64,000 nt of DNA from Chroococcidiopsis sp. CCMEE 29 (GCF_023558375.1 NZ_CP083761.1:2598001-2662000); one strand, 5' to 3'; numbered from the stretch's first letter, positions 50,212-60,112 are shown. The notes: generated by a model not told the origin, from the sequence alone. Made by a program: numbers and translations.

Positions 50212-51900
50212 ATGATGATACAACCATCTGATTGGGATACAGAAATTTTCAAGCCGTTCTATACCTCGCACTTACGTAACACGGCGGTGGGTCGAGTTTC
50301 CCATACCCGTCTAGATACTTCCAAGTCTATACTTAGTCAGATAGGGGTCAAAACTCACTTCTTGTCTGAAGAACATCAGATAACAAATATACCTTCTTCT
50401 AATGGGGCGTTCCGCAGCGAGAAAAGTGAAGTTAATGGTGGAATGGTGGAGGGTAAACCTCCAGTAGTAGAACAGTTAAGTGAAGTAGCTATTAACGCTG
50501 CACCCTCAAAGCATAACAGTAAAGATATTAGTGTAGCGCCGGAGTCGGGAGGATTTGGTTCTGACGACAAAGATAGTATAGTCACGGATACAGAATCTGA
50601 GGATGCTAAAGAGCCTGGGCTTCTGCCGGTACTGAGAAACCGCAATTTTCTTGCTCTATGGAGTGGTCAAGTCTTTTCTCAGCTGGCGGACAAGGTTTAT
50701 TTGGTGCTAATGATTGCGCTAATTTCGACTCGCTTTCAGACAGGAAACCAGAGTATTAGTGGCTGGGTATCTGCAATCATGATGGCATTTACCATTCCAG
50801 CAGTACTTTTTGGTTCGGTTGCGGGTGTGTATGTAGATCGGTGGTCTAAAAAGGCGGTGCTGGTCGTAACAAATCTTTTGCGCGGCATCCTAGTGCTGTC
50901 AATCCCAGTGCTGCTGTGGCTGACTCAGGAGTGGGGAACCTTAGCTGGGTTACCAATGAGTTTTGGCATTTTACTGGGTCTTTCTTTCCTAATTTCCACG
51001 CTGACGCAGTTCTTTGCCCCGGCTGAGCAGGCAACGATTCCGCTGGTGGTCGAGCGTCATCATCTACTATCGGCTAACTCGCTCTACACGACTACGATGA
51101 TGGCTTTAGTGGTAGTAGGATTTGCAGTGGGGGAGCCGCTATTGGCGATCGCCGATACTATAACAGATCAACTGGGTGTAGGGGAAGGGATTGGCAAAGA
51201 ACTGGTGGTAGGCGGCAGTTATGCGATCGCTGGACTGGTTTTATTGCTGCTCAGAACGGGTGAAAAACACCACCCTACCGATCAACAATCTCCCCACGTT
51301 TGGCAAGACCTACGCGATGGGTTACGTTACTTAGGAGAAAATCATCGCGTCCGCAATGCTCTGATTCAACTTGTAATTTTATTCTCCATTTTTGCTGCCT
51401 TAGCTGTGCTTGCCGTTCGTTTGGCAGAGGTAATTCCAGGCTTGAAGCCTTCCCAATTCGGCTTTTTGCTGGCAGCTGGAGGACTGGGAATTGCTGCTGG
51501 AGCCACACTTCTAGGGCAGTTCGGTCAGCGCTTTTCCCATACTCAGTTGAGTCTTTGTGGTTCCGTGGGTATGGCAGCTTCACTGGTGGGTCTGTCTGTA
51601 TTTACCAATCAACTGTGGATCGCCTTTTTGTTGCTCGCCTTCTTAGGCGGCTTTGCAGCACTGGTCGCTATCCCGATGCAGACCACAATTCAAAAAGATA
51701 CTCCTGCCGAAATGCGTGGTAAAGTCTTTGGACTCCAGAACAATGTAATTAACATTGCCTTGAGTTTGCCGCTGGCGTTAGCAGGCGTGGCAGAGACCTT
51801 CATCGGGTTACAGGCAGTTTTTCTGAGTTTGGCAGCGATCGCGATCGCAGGAGGGCTTCTAACCTGGTATATTTGCCGTACAGAGCAAGAAACGCTATGA
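50212..51900 (+). CDS. MFS transporter with a long hydrophilic N-terminal extension
   Basis: A 562-residue protein if started at ATG 50212, next to recO (four bases apart). The first ~140 residues are polar, Ser/Asp/Glu-rich and have no membrane helix. A 12-helix major facilitator domain begins at LPVLRNRNFLALWSGQVFSQ (about residue 142). The MFS loop motif appears as GVYVDRWSKKAVLVV (about residue 205). The domain resembles the MFS_3/enterobactin-exporter type (ENTS-like), which includes drug and siderophore exporters. The substrate is unknown. The N-terminal extension may be a regulatory tail or a decayed upstream fusion. An internal start just before PVLRNRNF cannot be ruled out. Confidence 0.8.
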   Translation: MMIQPSDWDTEIFKPFYTSHLRNTAVGRVSHTRLDTSKSILSQIGVKTHFLSEEHQITNIPSSNGAFRSEKSEVNGGMVEGKPPVVEQLSEVAINAAPSKHNSKDISVAPESGGFGSDDKDSIVTDTESEDAKEPGLLPVLRNRNFLALWSGQVFSQLADKVYLVLMIALISTRFQTGNQSISGWVSAIMMAFTIPAVLFGSVAGVYVDRWSKKAVLVVTNLLRGILVLSIPVLLWLTQEWGTLAGLPMSFGILLGLSFLISTLTQFFAPAEQATIPLVVERHHLLSANSLYTTTMMALVVVGFAVGEPLLAIADTITDQLGVGEGIGKELVVGGSYAIAGLVLLLLRTGEKHHPTDQQSPHVWQDLRDGLRYLGENHRVRNALIQLVILFSIFAALAVLAVRLAEVIPGLKPSQFGFLLAAGGLGIAAGATLLGQFGQRFSHTQLSLCGSVGMAASLVGLSVFTNQLWIAFLLLAFLGGFAALVAIPMQTTIQKDTPAEMRGKVFGLQNNVINIALSLPLALAGVAETFIGLQAVFLSLAAIAIAGGLLTWYICRTEQETL

Positions 51901-51933
51901 GCTTTGAATTCAAAGCTCCTAACTCAAAACTCC

Positions 51934-52000
51934 TGTACGGGCGGGTTTACTTGACAACCCTGTGCTCCCACAGACAACCTAGCAAAACCCACCCCCTACA
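51934..52000. repeat. MITE-like element with terminal inverted repeats (copy 1)
   Basis: TGTACGGGCGGGTTT (51934-51948) faces AAACCCACCCCCTACA (51985-52000), imperfect terminal inverted repeats about 66 bases apart. Copy 2 is at 62790-62856. Both lie in intergenic DNA next to AACTC-type strings. Such TGTAGGGGCGGGTTT elements are widespread in cyanobacteria. Confidence 0.6.
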
Positions 52001-52020
52001 AACTCCAAACTCTTCAAAGA

Positions 52021-53175
52021 ATGCATATTGCCTGGATTGGAAAAAAATCACCCTTTTGTGGCAATGTTACTTACAGTCGAGAAGTTACTAATGCCTTACT
52101 AGACCGAGGACACCAGGTCAGTTTCCTTCATTTTGCTCAAGAAGAATCTGACCCACATAATTGGCCAGACTGCCCAGAAGTTACTCTGCCCTTTCTTTAC
52201 AAGTCGCAGGTCTACACAATTCCTTCGCTGAAAGCGACCAAGGTTTTAACTGAATCGCTACGCCAGCTGAAACCAGATTTAGTACATGCGTCCTTAACGC
52301 TGTCCCCCTTAGATTTCCTCCTACCCGAAATCTGTGCTGAGCTGAATTTACCCTTAATTGCGACCTTCCACACGCCCTTTTCTAGTAAAGGAGCAAAACT
52401 GAAATCGGGAACGCAACTCCTGGCATATCAACTTTACGCCCCTTTCCTGGTTAACTACGATCGCGTCATTATCTTTTCTCAAGTTCAGCGAGATTTGTTG
52501 GCAAGACTGGGTGTACCGGCAGAGAACGTCGCCGTGATTCCTAATGGGGTAGATGTGCAAAAGTATTCTCCCGGTCCTTCCAAAATTAAGGCGGAATTGA
52601 AGGCAGAACGGCTGTTTGTCTACCAAGGACGGCTCGCAACTGAGAAGAATGTAGAAGCTCTTCTAAGAGCCTGGAAGCAGTCAGAAATGCAGCCAGGAAG
52701 CAAATTACTGGTTGTTGGTGATGGTCCCTTGACACCCGCTTTAAAGCCATTTTATGGACCTGAATACGGTATCTTGTGGATGGGATTTGTTGCTGATGAA
52801 AACCGGCGGCTGGAAATTCTGCGTGGATGCGACGCGTTTATCCTGCCTTCTTTAGTAGAAGGACTATCCATCTCTCTGCTAGAAGCGATGGCTTGCGGTC
52901 TTGCCTGTCTGGCAACGAATGTAGGTGCGGATGGGGAAGTGTTGGAAAACGGAGCCGGTATACTTCTTAATCCCAGGCGAGTGACATCACAATTATCCAC
53001 CCTGCTGCCACTATTCCAAGATCATCCGGAGCTAACCACCTTGTTAGGGCAAAAAGCACGGAAGCGAGTGCTAGAACGCTACACCCTCAGTCGCAACATT
53101 ACTCAGTTAGAACGACTCTATAACCAGGTTTTGGAGCAGCGGCAAAGTTCAGGAGTGATGAGTTATAAGTTTTGA
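52021..53175 (+). CDS. Glycosyltransferase family 4 protein
   Basis: A 384-residue GT-B-fold glycosyltransferase. The N-terminal Rossmann half begins MHIAWIGKKSPFCGNVTYSR. The C-terminal half has VIPNGVDVQKYSP, the GRLATEKNVEALLRAW segment, and the GT4 signature EX7E in ILPSLVEGLSISLLEAMACG, which binds the nucleotide-sugar phosphates. It probably transfers a sugar from a UDP- or GDP-sugar to a lipid or polysaccharide acceptor at the cytoplasmic membrane; N-terminal similarity to cyanobacterial glycolipid or mannosyltransferases is loose. It is preceded by a MITE-like repeat, and the downstream 138 bases hold no gene. Confidence 0.88.
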   Translation: MHIAWIGKKSPFCGNVTYSREVTNALLDRGHQVSFLHFAQEESDPHNWPDCPEVTLPFLYKSQVYTIPSLKATKVLTESLRQLKPDLVHASLTLSPLDFLLPEICAELNLPLIATFHTPFSSKGAKLKSGTQLLAYQLYAPFLVNYDRVIIFSQVQRDLLARLGVPAENVAVIPNGVDVQKYSPGPSKIKAELKAERLFVYQGRLATEKNVEALLRAWKQSEMQPGSKLLVVGDGPLTPALKPFYGPEYGILWMGFVADENRRLEILRGCDAFILPSLVEGLSISLLEAMACGLACLATNVGADGEVLENGAGILLNPRRVTSQLSTLLPLFQDHPELTTLLGQKARKRVLERYTLSRNITQLERLYNQVLEQRQSSGVMSYKF

Positions 53176-53313
53176 GTTAAAGTTCAATTTCATTTTGCAG
53201 CAATTTCTACCATCTCCAATCATGTCCTGCAATCCTCGTTCGTTCTGATATCGAGAACGCCATGTCGCTTTTTCGGTAGACAGCGGTTCTTTTGGCTTGC
53301 AAAAATAGCCGAT

Positions 53314-54414
53314 ATGGAATCAAGTTGTGTACCTGTTCAAATGACCTTAGAGCTCTCGCCATCATGCACCGAAATGAAGCAAGCGTTCTACCGTAAGGAT
53401 GCTAGTTATGACGGTGTGTTTTTTGTGGCTGTCCGCACCACAGGTATTTTCTGTCGCCCCTCTTGTCCTGCTCGCCCGAAACCGGAAAACATTGAATTCT
53501 TTTCCACAATTCGGGATGCCGTTTTTGCAGGTTATCGTCCGTGCAAACGATGTCATCCGCTGGAGGTGTATGGGGCACTGCCCGATTGGATTGTAACGTT
53601 GATGCAGCGTCTAGAAACCACACCAGATGTCAAAATCACAGCCGCAGAGCTTCGTTCGCTGGGAATAACTCCCGAACGAGCCCGGCGCTGGTTTCGAGAG
53701 CATTACGGGATGACGTTTGCAGAATGGTGTCGCGGACGACGATTGGCGAATGCTTTCACTCAAATCCGAGAGGGAGCCACACTCGATGATGTTGTCTTCA
53801 CCAATCAATATGAATCTCATAGTGGTTTTAGAGAAGCCTTTGGTAAAGCCTTTGGTGTCCCGCCAGGGCAGAGCCAAACCAGTGACTTTATTGCAACGCA
53901 AATGTTAGAAACACCTCTAGGAGCAATGCTTGTTGGTGCAGTCAGTGAAGGTGTATGTTTGATTGAATATACAGATAGGCGAATGCTAGAGCATAACTAT
54001 GCCACAATCCGTAAACAGTTTGGCTATCCAGTTTTGCCTGTCACAAATAATCATATTGAGCGTCTGCGAGATGAACTTTCTCGTTATTTCGCCGGTAAGC
54101 TGAGGGAGTTTACGATTCCTTTGGTTCCTCACGGTACTGCATTTCAAGAAAAAGTTTGGTCAGAGCTACAGCGCATTCCCTATGGGAAAACAATTTCTTA
54201 TGATCAACTTGCTCGACACATCAGTCAACCGACAGCAGTTCGTGCCGTAGCTAGAGCAAATGGGATGAATCGGATCAATATCCTCATTCCCTGCCATCGC
54301 GTGATTGGCAAAGATGGACACTTAACTGGATACGGCGGCGGACTTTGGCGAAAACGCTTGCTGTTGGAACTAGAACGTACTGGAAAATTGCCAAACGACG
54401 AGACAATTGAGTAA
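53314..54414 (+). CDS. ada: Ada: methylphosphotriester and O6-methylguanine repair protein / transcription activator
   Basis: A 366-residue Ada of the three-part type. The N-terminal zinc domain (about residues 25-100) holds four Cys in GIFCRPSCPARPKPE and GYRPCKRCHPLE; the first of these accepts methyl groups from phosphotriesters. An AraC-type helix-turn-helix follows (about 105-180; ITPERARRWFREHYGMTFAE). The methyltransferase domain (about 200-355) has the active-site IPCHRVIGKDGHLTGYGGG. When methylated, Ada activates its own and other repair genes. It overlaps or abuts the EamA gene downstream. No other alkylation-repair gene is seen in the window. Confidence 0.95.
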   Translation: MESSCVPVQMTLELSPSCTEMKQAFYRKDASYDGVFFVAVRTTGIFCRPSCPARPKPENIEFFSTIRDAVFAGYRPCKRCHPLEVYGALPDWIVTLMQRLETTPDVKITAAELRSLGITPERARRWFREHYGMTFAEWCRGRRLANAFTQIREGATLDDVVFTNQYESHSGFREAFGKAFGVPPGQSQTSDFIATQMLETPLGAMLVGAVSEGVCLIEYTDRRMLEHNYATIRKQFGYPVLPVTNNHIERLRDELSRYFAGKLREFTIPLVPHGTAFQEKVWSELQRIPYGKTISYDQLARHISQPTAVRAVARANGMNRINILIPCHRVIGKDGHLTGYGGGLWRKRLLLELERTGKLPNDETIE

Positions 54415-54430
54415 TTCTGCAATTTTAAGA

Positions 54431-55297
54431 ATGAAACCGATTGATTTAGCGCGTTTATTTGTACTAGCCGCGCTCTGGGGTGGTTCGTATTTATTTATCC
54501 GAATTGCAGCTCCCGTTTTAGGAGTATTCTTCACCATCAGCTTACGGGTCATTTTTGCAGCGTGTGCATTGGGTTTATATGGAGCGTTCACGCAACAACT
54601 CTCCAATCTCAAAAGCCGTTGGCAGTCCTATCTTCTATTAGGTTTACTGAATAATGCAATTCCTTTCATATTGATTGCGCTCGCTGTTGTCAATCTCAAT
54701 GCATCGGTCGCAGCAATTCTTAATGCAACAACTCCTTTATTTACAGCAGTCGCAGCGGCTATTTGGCTCAAGGAACCATTAGATAAACGAAAAATTTTGG
54801 GTCTATCGCTTGGTATTATCGGGGTTGCCATCTTAGTTGGATGGAGTCCCTTACCACTATCGTTACCAGTAATTCTAGGAGGACTATCAGCTTTAATTGC
54901 TGCGCTCTCCTATGGTATTGCTGCTGTATATGCCCGTCGCAGATTTATGGGCAACCGAGCAACTGAAACCGCAATCGGGCAATTGATTGGTTCCAGCATT
55001 TTGCTTATTCCTGTTACTTTTACGTCTATCCCCAATACTATTCCCTCTACAGAAATGATTCTCGCAGTAGTCACACTTGCAATAGCGTGTACGGCTTTTG
55101 CCTATCTACTCTACTTTCAACTAATTTCCAACACAGGTGCAACCAAGGCAGCAACCGTCACTTTTCTGATTCCTGTTTTCAGTCTGCTATTTGGAAAAAT
55201 TCTACTTGGTGAACCCGTTAACTCTGGCTTAATTGTTGGGCTTATAACAATTTTATTGAGCGTTTGGCTAGTCATCAATACAAAATACCAGAAATAA
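54431..55297 (+). CDS. EamA/DMT-family transporter
   Basis: A drug/metabolite transporter with ten membrane helices, 288 residues when started at MKPIDLARLFVLAALWGGSY. A TTG start at 54407 would overlap ada by eight bases. The two EamA repeats are visible: LAALWGGSYLFIRIA near the N-terminus and LSALIAALSYGIAAVYARR near residue 155, and WLKEPLDKRKILGLSLGIIGVA closes the first half. The function is export or import of a small metabolite, not predictable here. It immediately follows ada, sharing its strand; cotranscription is likely but a functional link is not evident. Confidence 0.88.
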   Translation: MKPIDLARLFVLAALWGGSYLFIRIAAPVLGVFFTISLRVIFAACALGLYGAFTQQLSNLKSRWQSYLLLGLLNNAIPFILIALAVVNLNASVAAILNATTPLFTAVAAAIWLKEPLDKRKILGLSLGIIGVAILVGWSPLPLSLPVILGGLSALIAALSYGIAAVYARRRFMGNRATETAIGQLIGSSILLIPVTFTSIPNTIPSTEMILAVVTLAIACTAFAYLLYFQLISNTGATKAATVTFLIPVFSLLFGKILLGEPVNSGLIVGLITILLSVWLVINTKYQK

Positions 55298-55465
55298 ACT
55301 TCAATAAATATATTTAAAACTACATGACGAGAAAATATTCAAGTTGAGATTTTCTCTCCAATTATCTTAACGGTATTGATAATTATCTCGGTCGAATATA
55401 GTTTGCAGCCAATTACAGGAATGTTGAGTTTGGTCTTGTCCTGAGCAAAGCCCACTCCTTACTCG

Positions 55466-56326
55466 CTACAAAGGCCACCCTAGGCGCGTTGGTTGTTCGT
55501 AAACTCGTTTGAGGGTGTTAATGTCTCTAGGAGAAATGGGTAGTGGATGGCGAACTTGGGAAAAATATAACGCATCTGTAGCTACTGGACTATGCCCCCA
55601 AATTCCCAATGCATGACCCAGTTCATGACGGGCAGCTGCTTGGATGTACTGACTGATCTGGTTCGGGCTTAACAAGATTGTGCAGCGGTGGGATAAGATA
55701 CCTGGATTCGTTGCAGCGTTGTTGATGTATAACTCATAGCGAGTTTCTGCTGAACGGGCACGTGGCATATTCCCTGTAGGAGAGGTTCTAAGCGGTGGTG
55801 CTATACGCCTAATCGCAATATCAGCTGCTTCTGCCTGCTCGACTACCTCTAAGGGCAAATAAGCTGCCCATTCTTGCACAGCCTGCAATATATCTCTTAC
55901 CCAACTTTGGGATCGTTCAGTGGTGCTAACTGCTTTGGCAGGTTCTACGTAAACCTTGATGGGAAATTGCGACCAAATCAAATAATCTACTTCCGTTTGC
56001 CTTACCTCAGAAAAGTAGTCGCCGCTATCGTTAGGATCTTGCCACTGAGCTAGTGTTGGGGGTAAGGGATGGGGTTGTGCTGTTGATCGCAGTGCTGGGG
56101 ATAAGCTTGATGGTGTTACTGCTAAGACTTGGTGAGAGTTTGTCAGCTGTTGGGTGATACTAGGCTGGATATGAGCAAGAAGGAGTAGCAGCCCAGTGCT
56201 AATCGCTAATAGAAATGTTACTAGTAAGCGCTGAGTGAGCTTGGATCGCCACTGTCTTTTATCAAGAAAGCACAATACTTTTCTTTCCCAACGCTCTTGT
56301 TGCTCCGCTGAAGTCTTCCTTTTCAA
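55466..56326 (-). CDS. Matrixin-like zinc metallopeptidase (M10-type)
   Basis: A 286-residue protein with a membrane anchor or signal (about residues 28-50, LLVTFLLAISTGLLLLLAHI). A Pro/Gln-rich linker and a C-terminal catalytic domain follow. The zinc site is HELGHALGIWGH (about residues 234-245), the metzincin HExxHxxGxxH layout, with the DALYFSQVR segment after it where the Met-turn would be. The Met itself is replaced (MY-type change: ATDALYFS). The domain is probably extracytoplasmic. It is the last gene after gpmI and secG on the minus strand. The substrate is unknown. Confidence 0.8.
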   Translation of the reverse strand: MKRKTSAEQQERWERKVLCFLDKRQWRSKLTQRLLVTFLLAISTGLLLLLAHIQPSITQQLTNSHQVLAVTPSSLSPALRSTAQPHPLPPTLAQWQDPNDSGDYFSEVRQTEVDYLIWSQFPIKVYVEPAKAVSTTERSQSWVRDILQAVQEWAAYLPLEVVEQAEAADIAIRRIAPPLRTSPTGNMPRARSAETRYELYINNAATNPGILSHRCTILLSPNQISQYIQAAARHELGHALGIWGHSPVATDALYFSQVRHPLPISPRDINTLKRVYEQPTRLGWPL

Positions 56327-56354
56327 GTCACCTCAAACAGAGCGTCCATAACTA

Positions 56355-56585
56355 TCAATTCAACCAACCCGCGCTCAGAACCACAGTTAAGCCCAGAAAA
56401 ACCACTGTCAGCCCCCAAGTGACTCGGTTCAAAGTGGTTTCTGCACTTTTGGTACTGCTAAATAGCTGCGCTTGTCCGCCAATGGCTCCAATCCCATCAC
56501 CTTTGGGGCTATGCAACAACACCAAAATGGTTAAGCCTACAGCAGAAAATACCCAAATAGCTTCTACAACGTTAGAAATAGTCAT
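56355..56585 (-). CDS. secG: Preprotein translocase subunit SecG
   Basis: A 76-residue SecG with two membrane helices, about residues 7-24 (VEAIWVFSAVGLTILVLL) and 54-74 (VTWGLTVVFLGLTVVLSAGW). The conserved cytosolic loop HSPKGDGIGAIGGQAQLFSSTKSAE lies between them. It assists SecYE in protein export at plasma and thylakoid membranes. It lies 44 bases after gpmI in a conserved gpmI-secG pair. Confidence 0.95.
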   Translation of the reverse strand: MTISNVVEAIWVFSAVGLTILVLLHSPKGDGIGAIGGQAQLFSSTKSAETTLNRVTWGLTVVFLGLTVVLSAGWLN

Positions 56586-56629
56586 GGCTTTAATTGTATC
56601 AAAAAACCACTAGTGTTCGCGGAAAAACT

Positions 56630-58228
56630 TTAAAAGGCAGCTTGCACGGGAGTACGATTAGCCTGCAATTCATATTGTGCTGGTTTGAGCAAAGATTGAC
56701 CATTCATCTCAGCCGGTTGAGGTAGCTGTAAAATCTCCAGGATTGTAGGGGCGATGTCAGCGAGACAACCATCGCTTCGTAGTGTAACATTCGTACCATG
56801 TCCAGGGATTTTGGCTCCTTCTCCTTCAACTAGGAGCAGGGGTACTGGGTTAGTGGTGTGAGCTGTCCAAGGATTGCCTTGCTCATCTTGCAGACATTCT
56901 GCATTACCATGATCGGCAGTTACAATTGCTGTACCTCCAACTTGGCTAATGCCTTCGAGCAGCCGACCCAAACAGCGATCAACAGTTTCAACTGCCTGAA
57001 TCGTGGCTGGAATCTGACCGCTGTGTCCGACCATATCTGGGTTAGCGTAGTTAATCACAACTAGAGAGTAGATGCGTTTTTTAATTGCTGCGATCGCCAC
57101 ATCTGTCACAGCCTCTGCTGACATGCTAGGAGCGCGATCGTAAGTCGCCACCATTGGGCTGCTCACCATCTCCCGATCTTCTCCTACAAAAGGTTCTTCA
57201 AGTCCACCATTGAAGAAGTATGTGACGTGAGCGTATTTTTCCGTTTCTGCAGTCCGAAACTGTTTCAGACCATGCTGAGCAATCACTTGCCCTATGATGT
57301 TATTCAAGTTTTGCGGCTCAAATGCAACCGCCACTGGCAAGTCTGACTCGTACTGAGTAAATGTGACAAAAGAGAGGGGGCTGATTTGTGCCCGCTCGAA
57401 ACCGTCAAAGTCCGAATCTACAAAAGCTTTGGTAAGCTGTCTAGCTCGGTCTGGACGGAAGTTGTAAAATATCACCCCATCACCTGGTTCTACTGCTCCG
57501 GGAGCAATTCGCGTCGGGACGATGAACTCATCTGTCACTCCTTCTGCGTAGGAGGTTTGCAAAACTTCAATTGCAGAGCGGCTATCTCGCGGTTCGTCTT
57601 TCGTCATTACGTCGTAGGCGCGTTTAACTCTGTCCCAACGCCGATCTCGATCCATCGCGTAATAGCGACCGCTGATAGTGACAATGCGACCGATGCCAGT
57701 TGAGTCAATATAATTTTGAATTTGCCCGATTGCTTCCACCCCCTCTGTTGGGGTTGTATCACGACCATCAGTGATTGCATGGATGCAAACTTTTGAGATT
57801 TGTTGTGCCTTGGCTAAGTCAAGTAATCCTGACAAATGGCTAATATGGGAATGAACCCCACCTTCGGAGCAAAGTCCTATCAAGTGCAGCTTGCTATCTC
57901 GACTAAGCACATCCTGGCAAATTTTCACCAGTGCTGGATTACGCAGGATGGAACCGTCTTCAACGGCATCGGATATCCGGACTAATTCTTGCGGAACTAC
58001 TCGCCCAGCACCAATATTGAGATGACCTACTTCAGAGTTGCCCATTTGTCCTTCTGGCAATCCAACTGCTTTGCCAGAAGTGCGGATGAGGGTTTTAGGA
58101 TAAACAGCCCAGAGGCTGTTCATCACAGGGGTCTTAGCGGCCGCAATCGCGTTTCCGTCTGCCTCTTCGCGGTATCCCCACCCGTCTAAAATGACTAGCA
58201 CCACGGGAGCGACAGGTGCTTGGGTCAT
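56630..58228 (-). CDS. gpmI: 2,3-bisphosphoglycerate-independent phosphoglycerate mutase
   Basis: A 532-residue iPGM that interconverts 3- and 2-phosphoglycerate using two Mn2+ ions. The N-terminal metal/Ser motif is VILDGWGYREEADGNAI, then NSEVGHLNIGAGRVV with the phosphorylated Ser. The second phosphatase-domain site comprises NYANPDMVGHSG and TADHGNAECLQDE. The transferase domain (about residues 80-310) shows SEGGVHSHISHL and HAITDGRDTTP. Length is canonical. As the cyanobacterial glycolytic enzyme it is regulated in some species by PirC/PII, which leaves no visible mark here. Confidence 0.97.
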   Translation of the reverse strand: MTQAPVAPVVLVILDGWGYREEADGNAIAAAKTPVMNSLWAVYPKTLIRTSGKAVGLPEGQMGNSEVGHLNIGAGRVVPQELVRISDAVEDGSILRNPALVKICQDVLSRDSKLHLIGLCSEGGVHSHISHLSGLLDLAKAQQISKVCIHAITDGRDTTPTEGVEAIGQIQNYIDSTGIGRIVTISGRYYAMDRDRRWDRVKRAYDVMTKDEPRDSRSAIEVLQTSYAEGVTDEFIVPTRIAPGAVEPGDGVIFYNFRPDRARQLTKAFVDSDFDGFERAQISPLSFVTFTQYESDLPVAVAFEPQNLNNIIGQVIAQHGLKQFRTAETEKYAHVTYFFNGGLEEPFVGEDREMVSSPMVATYDRAPSMSAEAVTDVAIAAIKKRIYSLVVINYANPDMVGHSGQIPATIQAVETVDRCLGRLLEGISQVGGTAIVTADHGNAECLQDEQGNPWTAHTTNPVPLLLVEGEGAKIPGHGTNVTLRSDGCLADIAPTILEILQLPQPAEMNGQSLLKPAQYELQANRTPVQAAF

Positions 58229-58426
58229 AATATATTGCCCTTTACTTTTTTTAACTCACCGCCAATCATACCACTGCAACTTGTAGCTGCAAGTGGATTT
58301 TTGGTTAATTTCTTACATTTACTGATGGGTTTTCCTACTACTTTTACGGGGATCGCTGTTCCGTTCTAATACAATTGAGATAGTTTCTCATTTTTACTAA
58401 AATAATTACAGTGGTTTTGGTCGCTA

Positions 58427-60112
58427 TCACTTGCGTTTAGTGGCAGCTTTAGCCGCTTTTTTGGCTGCTTTCTCCGCCGCGATCGCAGCTAATCTAGCCT
58501 GCTCTTTCTCTTCAGCAATCTTATCTAGATAGTAATGATAGTCCCCTAGATAGGTGCGGAATTCGCCGTCACGGATTTCCACAATTTTGTTAGCAACCTG
58601 GGAGATGAAATAGCGATCGTGAGAAACTATAATCACTGTGCCATCGTAGTGCTGGATTGCTGATTCCATCATTTCTTTGGCTGGGATATCCAGGTGGTTA
58701 GTCGGCTCATCTAGGATTAATAAATTGACTGGACGCAGAAGCATTTTCGCCAAGGCAAGGCGCGCTTTTTCACCCCCACTTAAGGCTACAACTTGCTTAA
58801 ATACTGTGTCGCCACTAAATAAGAACCGCCCCAGCAATGTACGGACTTCCTCATTCTTCCAGTCAGGCACTTCGTCATGGATCGTTTCCATTACAGTTTT
58901 GTCAAGCTCTAGGGCTTCCGCTTGATTCTGCTCAAAATAACCGGGGATCACGTTATGGTCCCCCATTTGGACTATGCCTTCTGTGGGTTGTTCTATGCCC
59001 ATAATTAGGCGCAGTAGAGTGGATTTGCCAGCACCATTGGGACCCAGGAAAGCAATGCGATCGCCTCTTTCAATCAGCAGATTCGCTCCCAAGAAAAGAA
59101 TTTTGTCGTCATAGGTATGGACCAAGTCTTTAATCACTGCTACTTCCCGCCCACTACGGGACGCTGAGGGAAAGCGGAAATGCAAAGTTCTTACTCCAGC
59201 TGTGGGCGCTTCAATTCTCTCAATTTTTTCCAGTTGTTTTTCTCGGCTCTTTGCCTGGGTGCTACGCGTGGCGCTAGCACGAAAGCGATCAACAAAAGCT
59301 TGTTGTTTTTCCAGTTCTTTCTGCTGGCGTTCGTAAGCGCCTAGTTGAGCTGCTTGTGCCTCAGCTTTTTGTTGCAGATAAGCTGAGTAGTTGCCGAGGT
59401 AGGTGTTAGAAACGCCGCGCTCGGTTTCTACAATTTGGGTGCAGAGGTGATCGAGGAACTCCCGGTCATGGGAGACAATTACCATTGGGGTGGTTAAACC
59501 CTTGAGGTAGGTTTCTAGCCACTCGATGGTTTCTAAGTCCAAATGGTTAGTTGGTTCGTCCAGCAGCAACAAATCAGGTTTTTGCAGCAGGATCTTGCCT
59601 AAGCTCATTCGCATTTGCCAACCGCCGCTAAAGGCACTAACCAGGCGATCGCCATCAGCGGGCTCAAATCCCATTTCTGGTAATATCTTCTCAATCTGTG
59701 CCTCTAAAACATAACCATCCAGTGCTTCAAATTGGCGCTGTAGCCGATCCAGCTTATGGATTAGTCTGTCTAACTCTTCTGGGTTGGCGGATTCCATCTC
59801 CCGCTGTACTTCTGCCAGAGATTGCTGCACAGAATTAGCTTCTTTAAAGACAGTCCAAAATTCTTCCCTGACTGTACGGGTGAGGTCTACTTCAAATTCT
59901 TGGGTGAGATAGGCTATATGTAAGCTAGTAGGACGAATAACTTCCCCAGAAGTAGGTTCAATCTCTCCGGCAATAATTTTGAGTTGAGTGGATTTACCGG
60001 CACCATTAACGCCCACTAAACCAATGCGATCGCCCGGTTTAACTTCCCAGTTAACATCTTTGAGGACTTCGCCTGTCGGGTAAATTTTACTGATATGTTC
60101 GAGTCGCAGCAT
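58427..60112 (-). CDS. ABC-F family ATP-binding protein
   Basis: A 561-residue soluble ABC-F protein with two nucleotide-binding domains and no membrane part. The first Walker A is GLVGVNGAGKSTQLKIIAGE, with LSGG-type signature FSGGWQMRMSLGKIL and Walker B LLLLDEPTNHLDLETIEWLE. The second domain has FLGPNGAGKSTLLRLIMG, LSGGEKARLALAKMLL and LLILDEPTNHLDIPAKEMME. A charged inter-domain linker (about residues 240-300) is the P-site tRNA interaction motif region. The C-terminus is Lys/Ala-rich. ABC-F proteins act on ribosomes; this one resembles the Uup/YdiF group more than antibiotic-resistance members, but the group is not certain. Confidence 0.92.
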   Translation of the reverse strand: MLRLEHISKIYPTGEVLKDVNWEVKPGDRIGLVGVNGAGKSTQLKIIAGEIEPTSGEVIRPTSLHIAYLTQEFEVDLTRTVREEFWTVFKEANSVQQSLAEVQREMESANPEELDRLIHKLDRLQRQFEALDGYVLEAQIEKILPEMGFEPADGDRLVSAFSGGWQMRMSLGKILLQKPDLLLLDEPTNHLDLETIEWLETYLKGLTTPMVIVSHDREFLDHLCTQIVETERGVSNTYLGNYSAYLQQKAEAQAAQLGAYERQQKELEKQQAFVDRFRASATRSTQAKSREKQLEKIERIEAPTAGVRTLHFRFPSASRSGREVAVIKDLVHTYDDKILFLGANLLIERGDRIAFLGPNGAGKSTLLRLIMGIEQPTEGIVQMGDHNVIPGYFEQNQAEALELDKTVMETIHDEVPDWKNEEVRTLLGRFLFSGDTVFKQVVALSGGEKARLALAKMLLRPVNLLILDEPTNHLDIPAKEMMESAIQHYDGTVIIVSHDRYFISQVANKIVEIRDGEFRTYLGDYHYYLDKIAEEKEQARLAAIAAEKAAKKAAKAATKRK

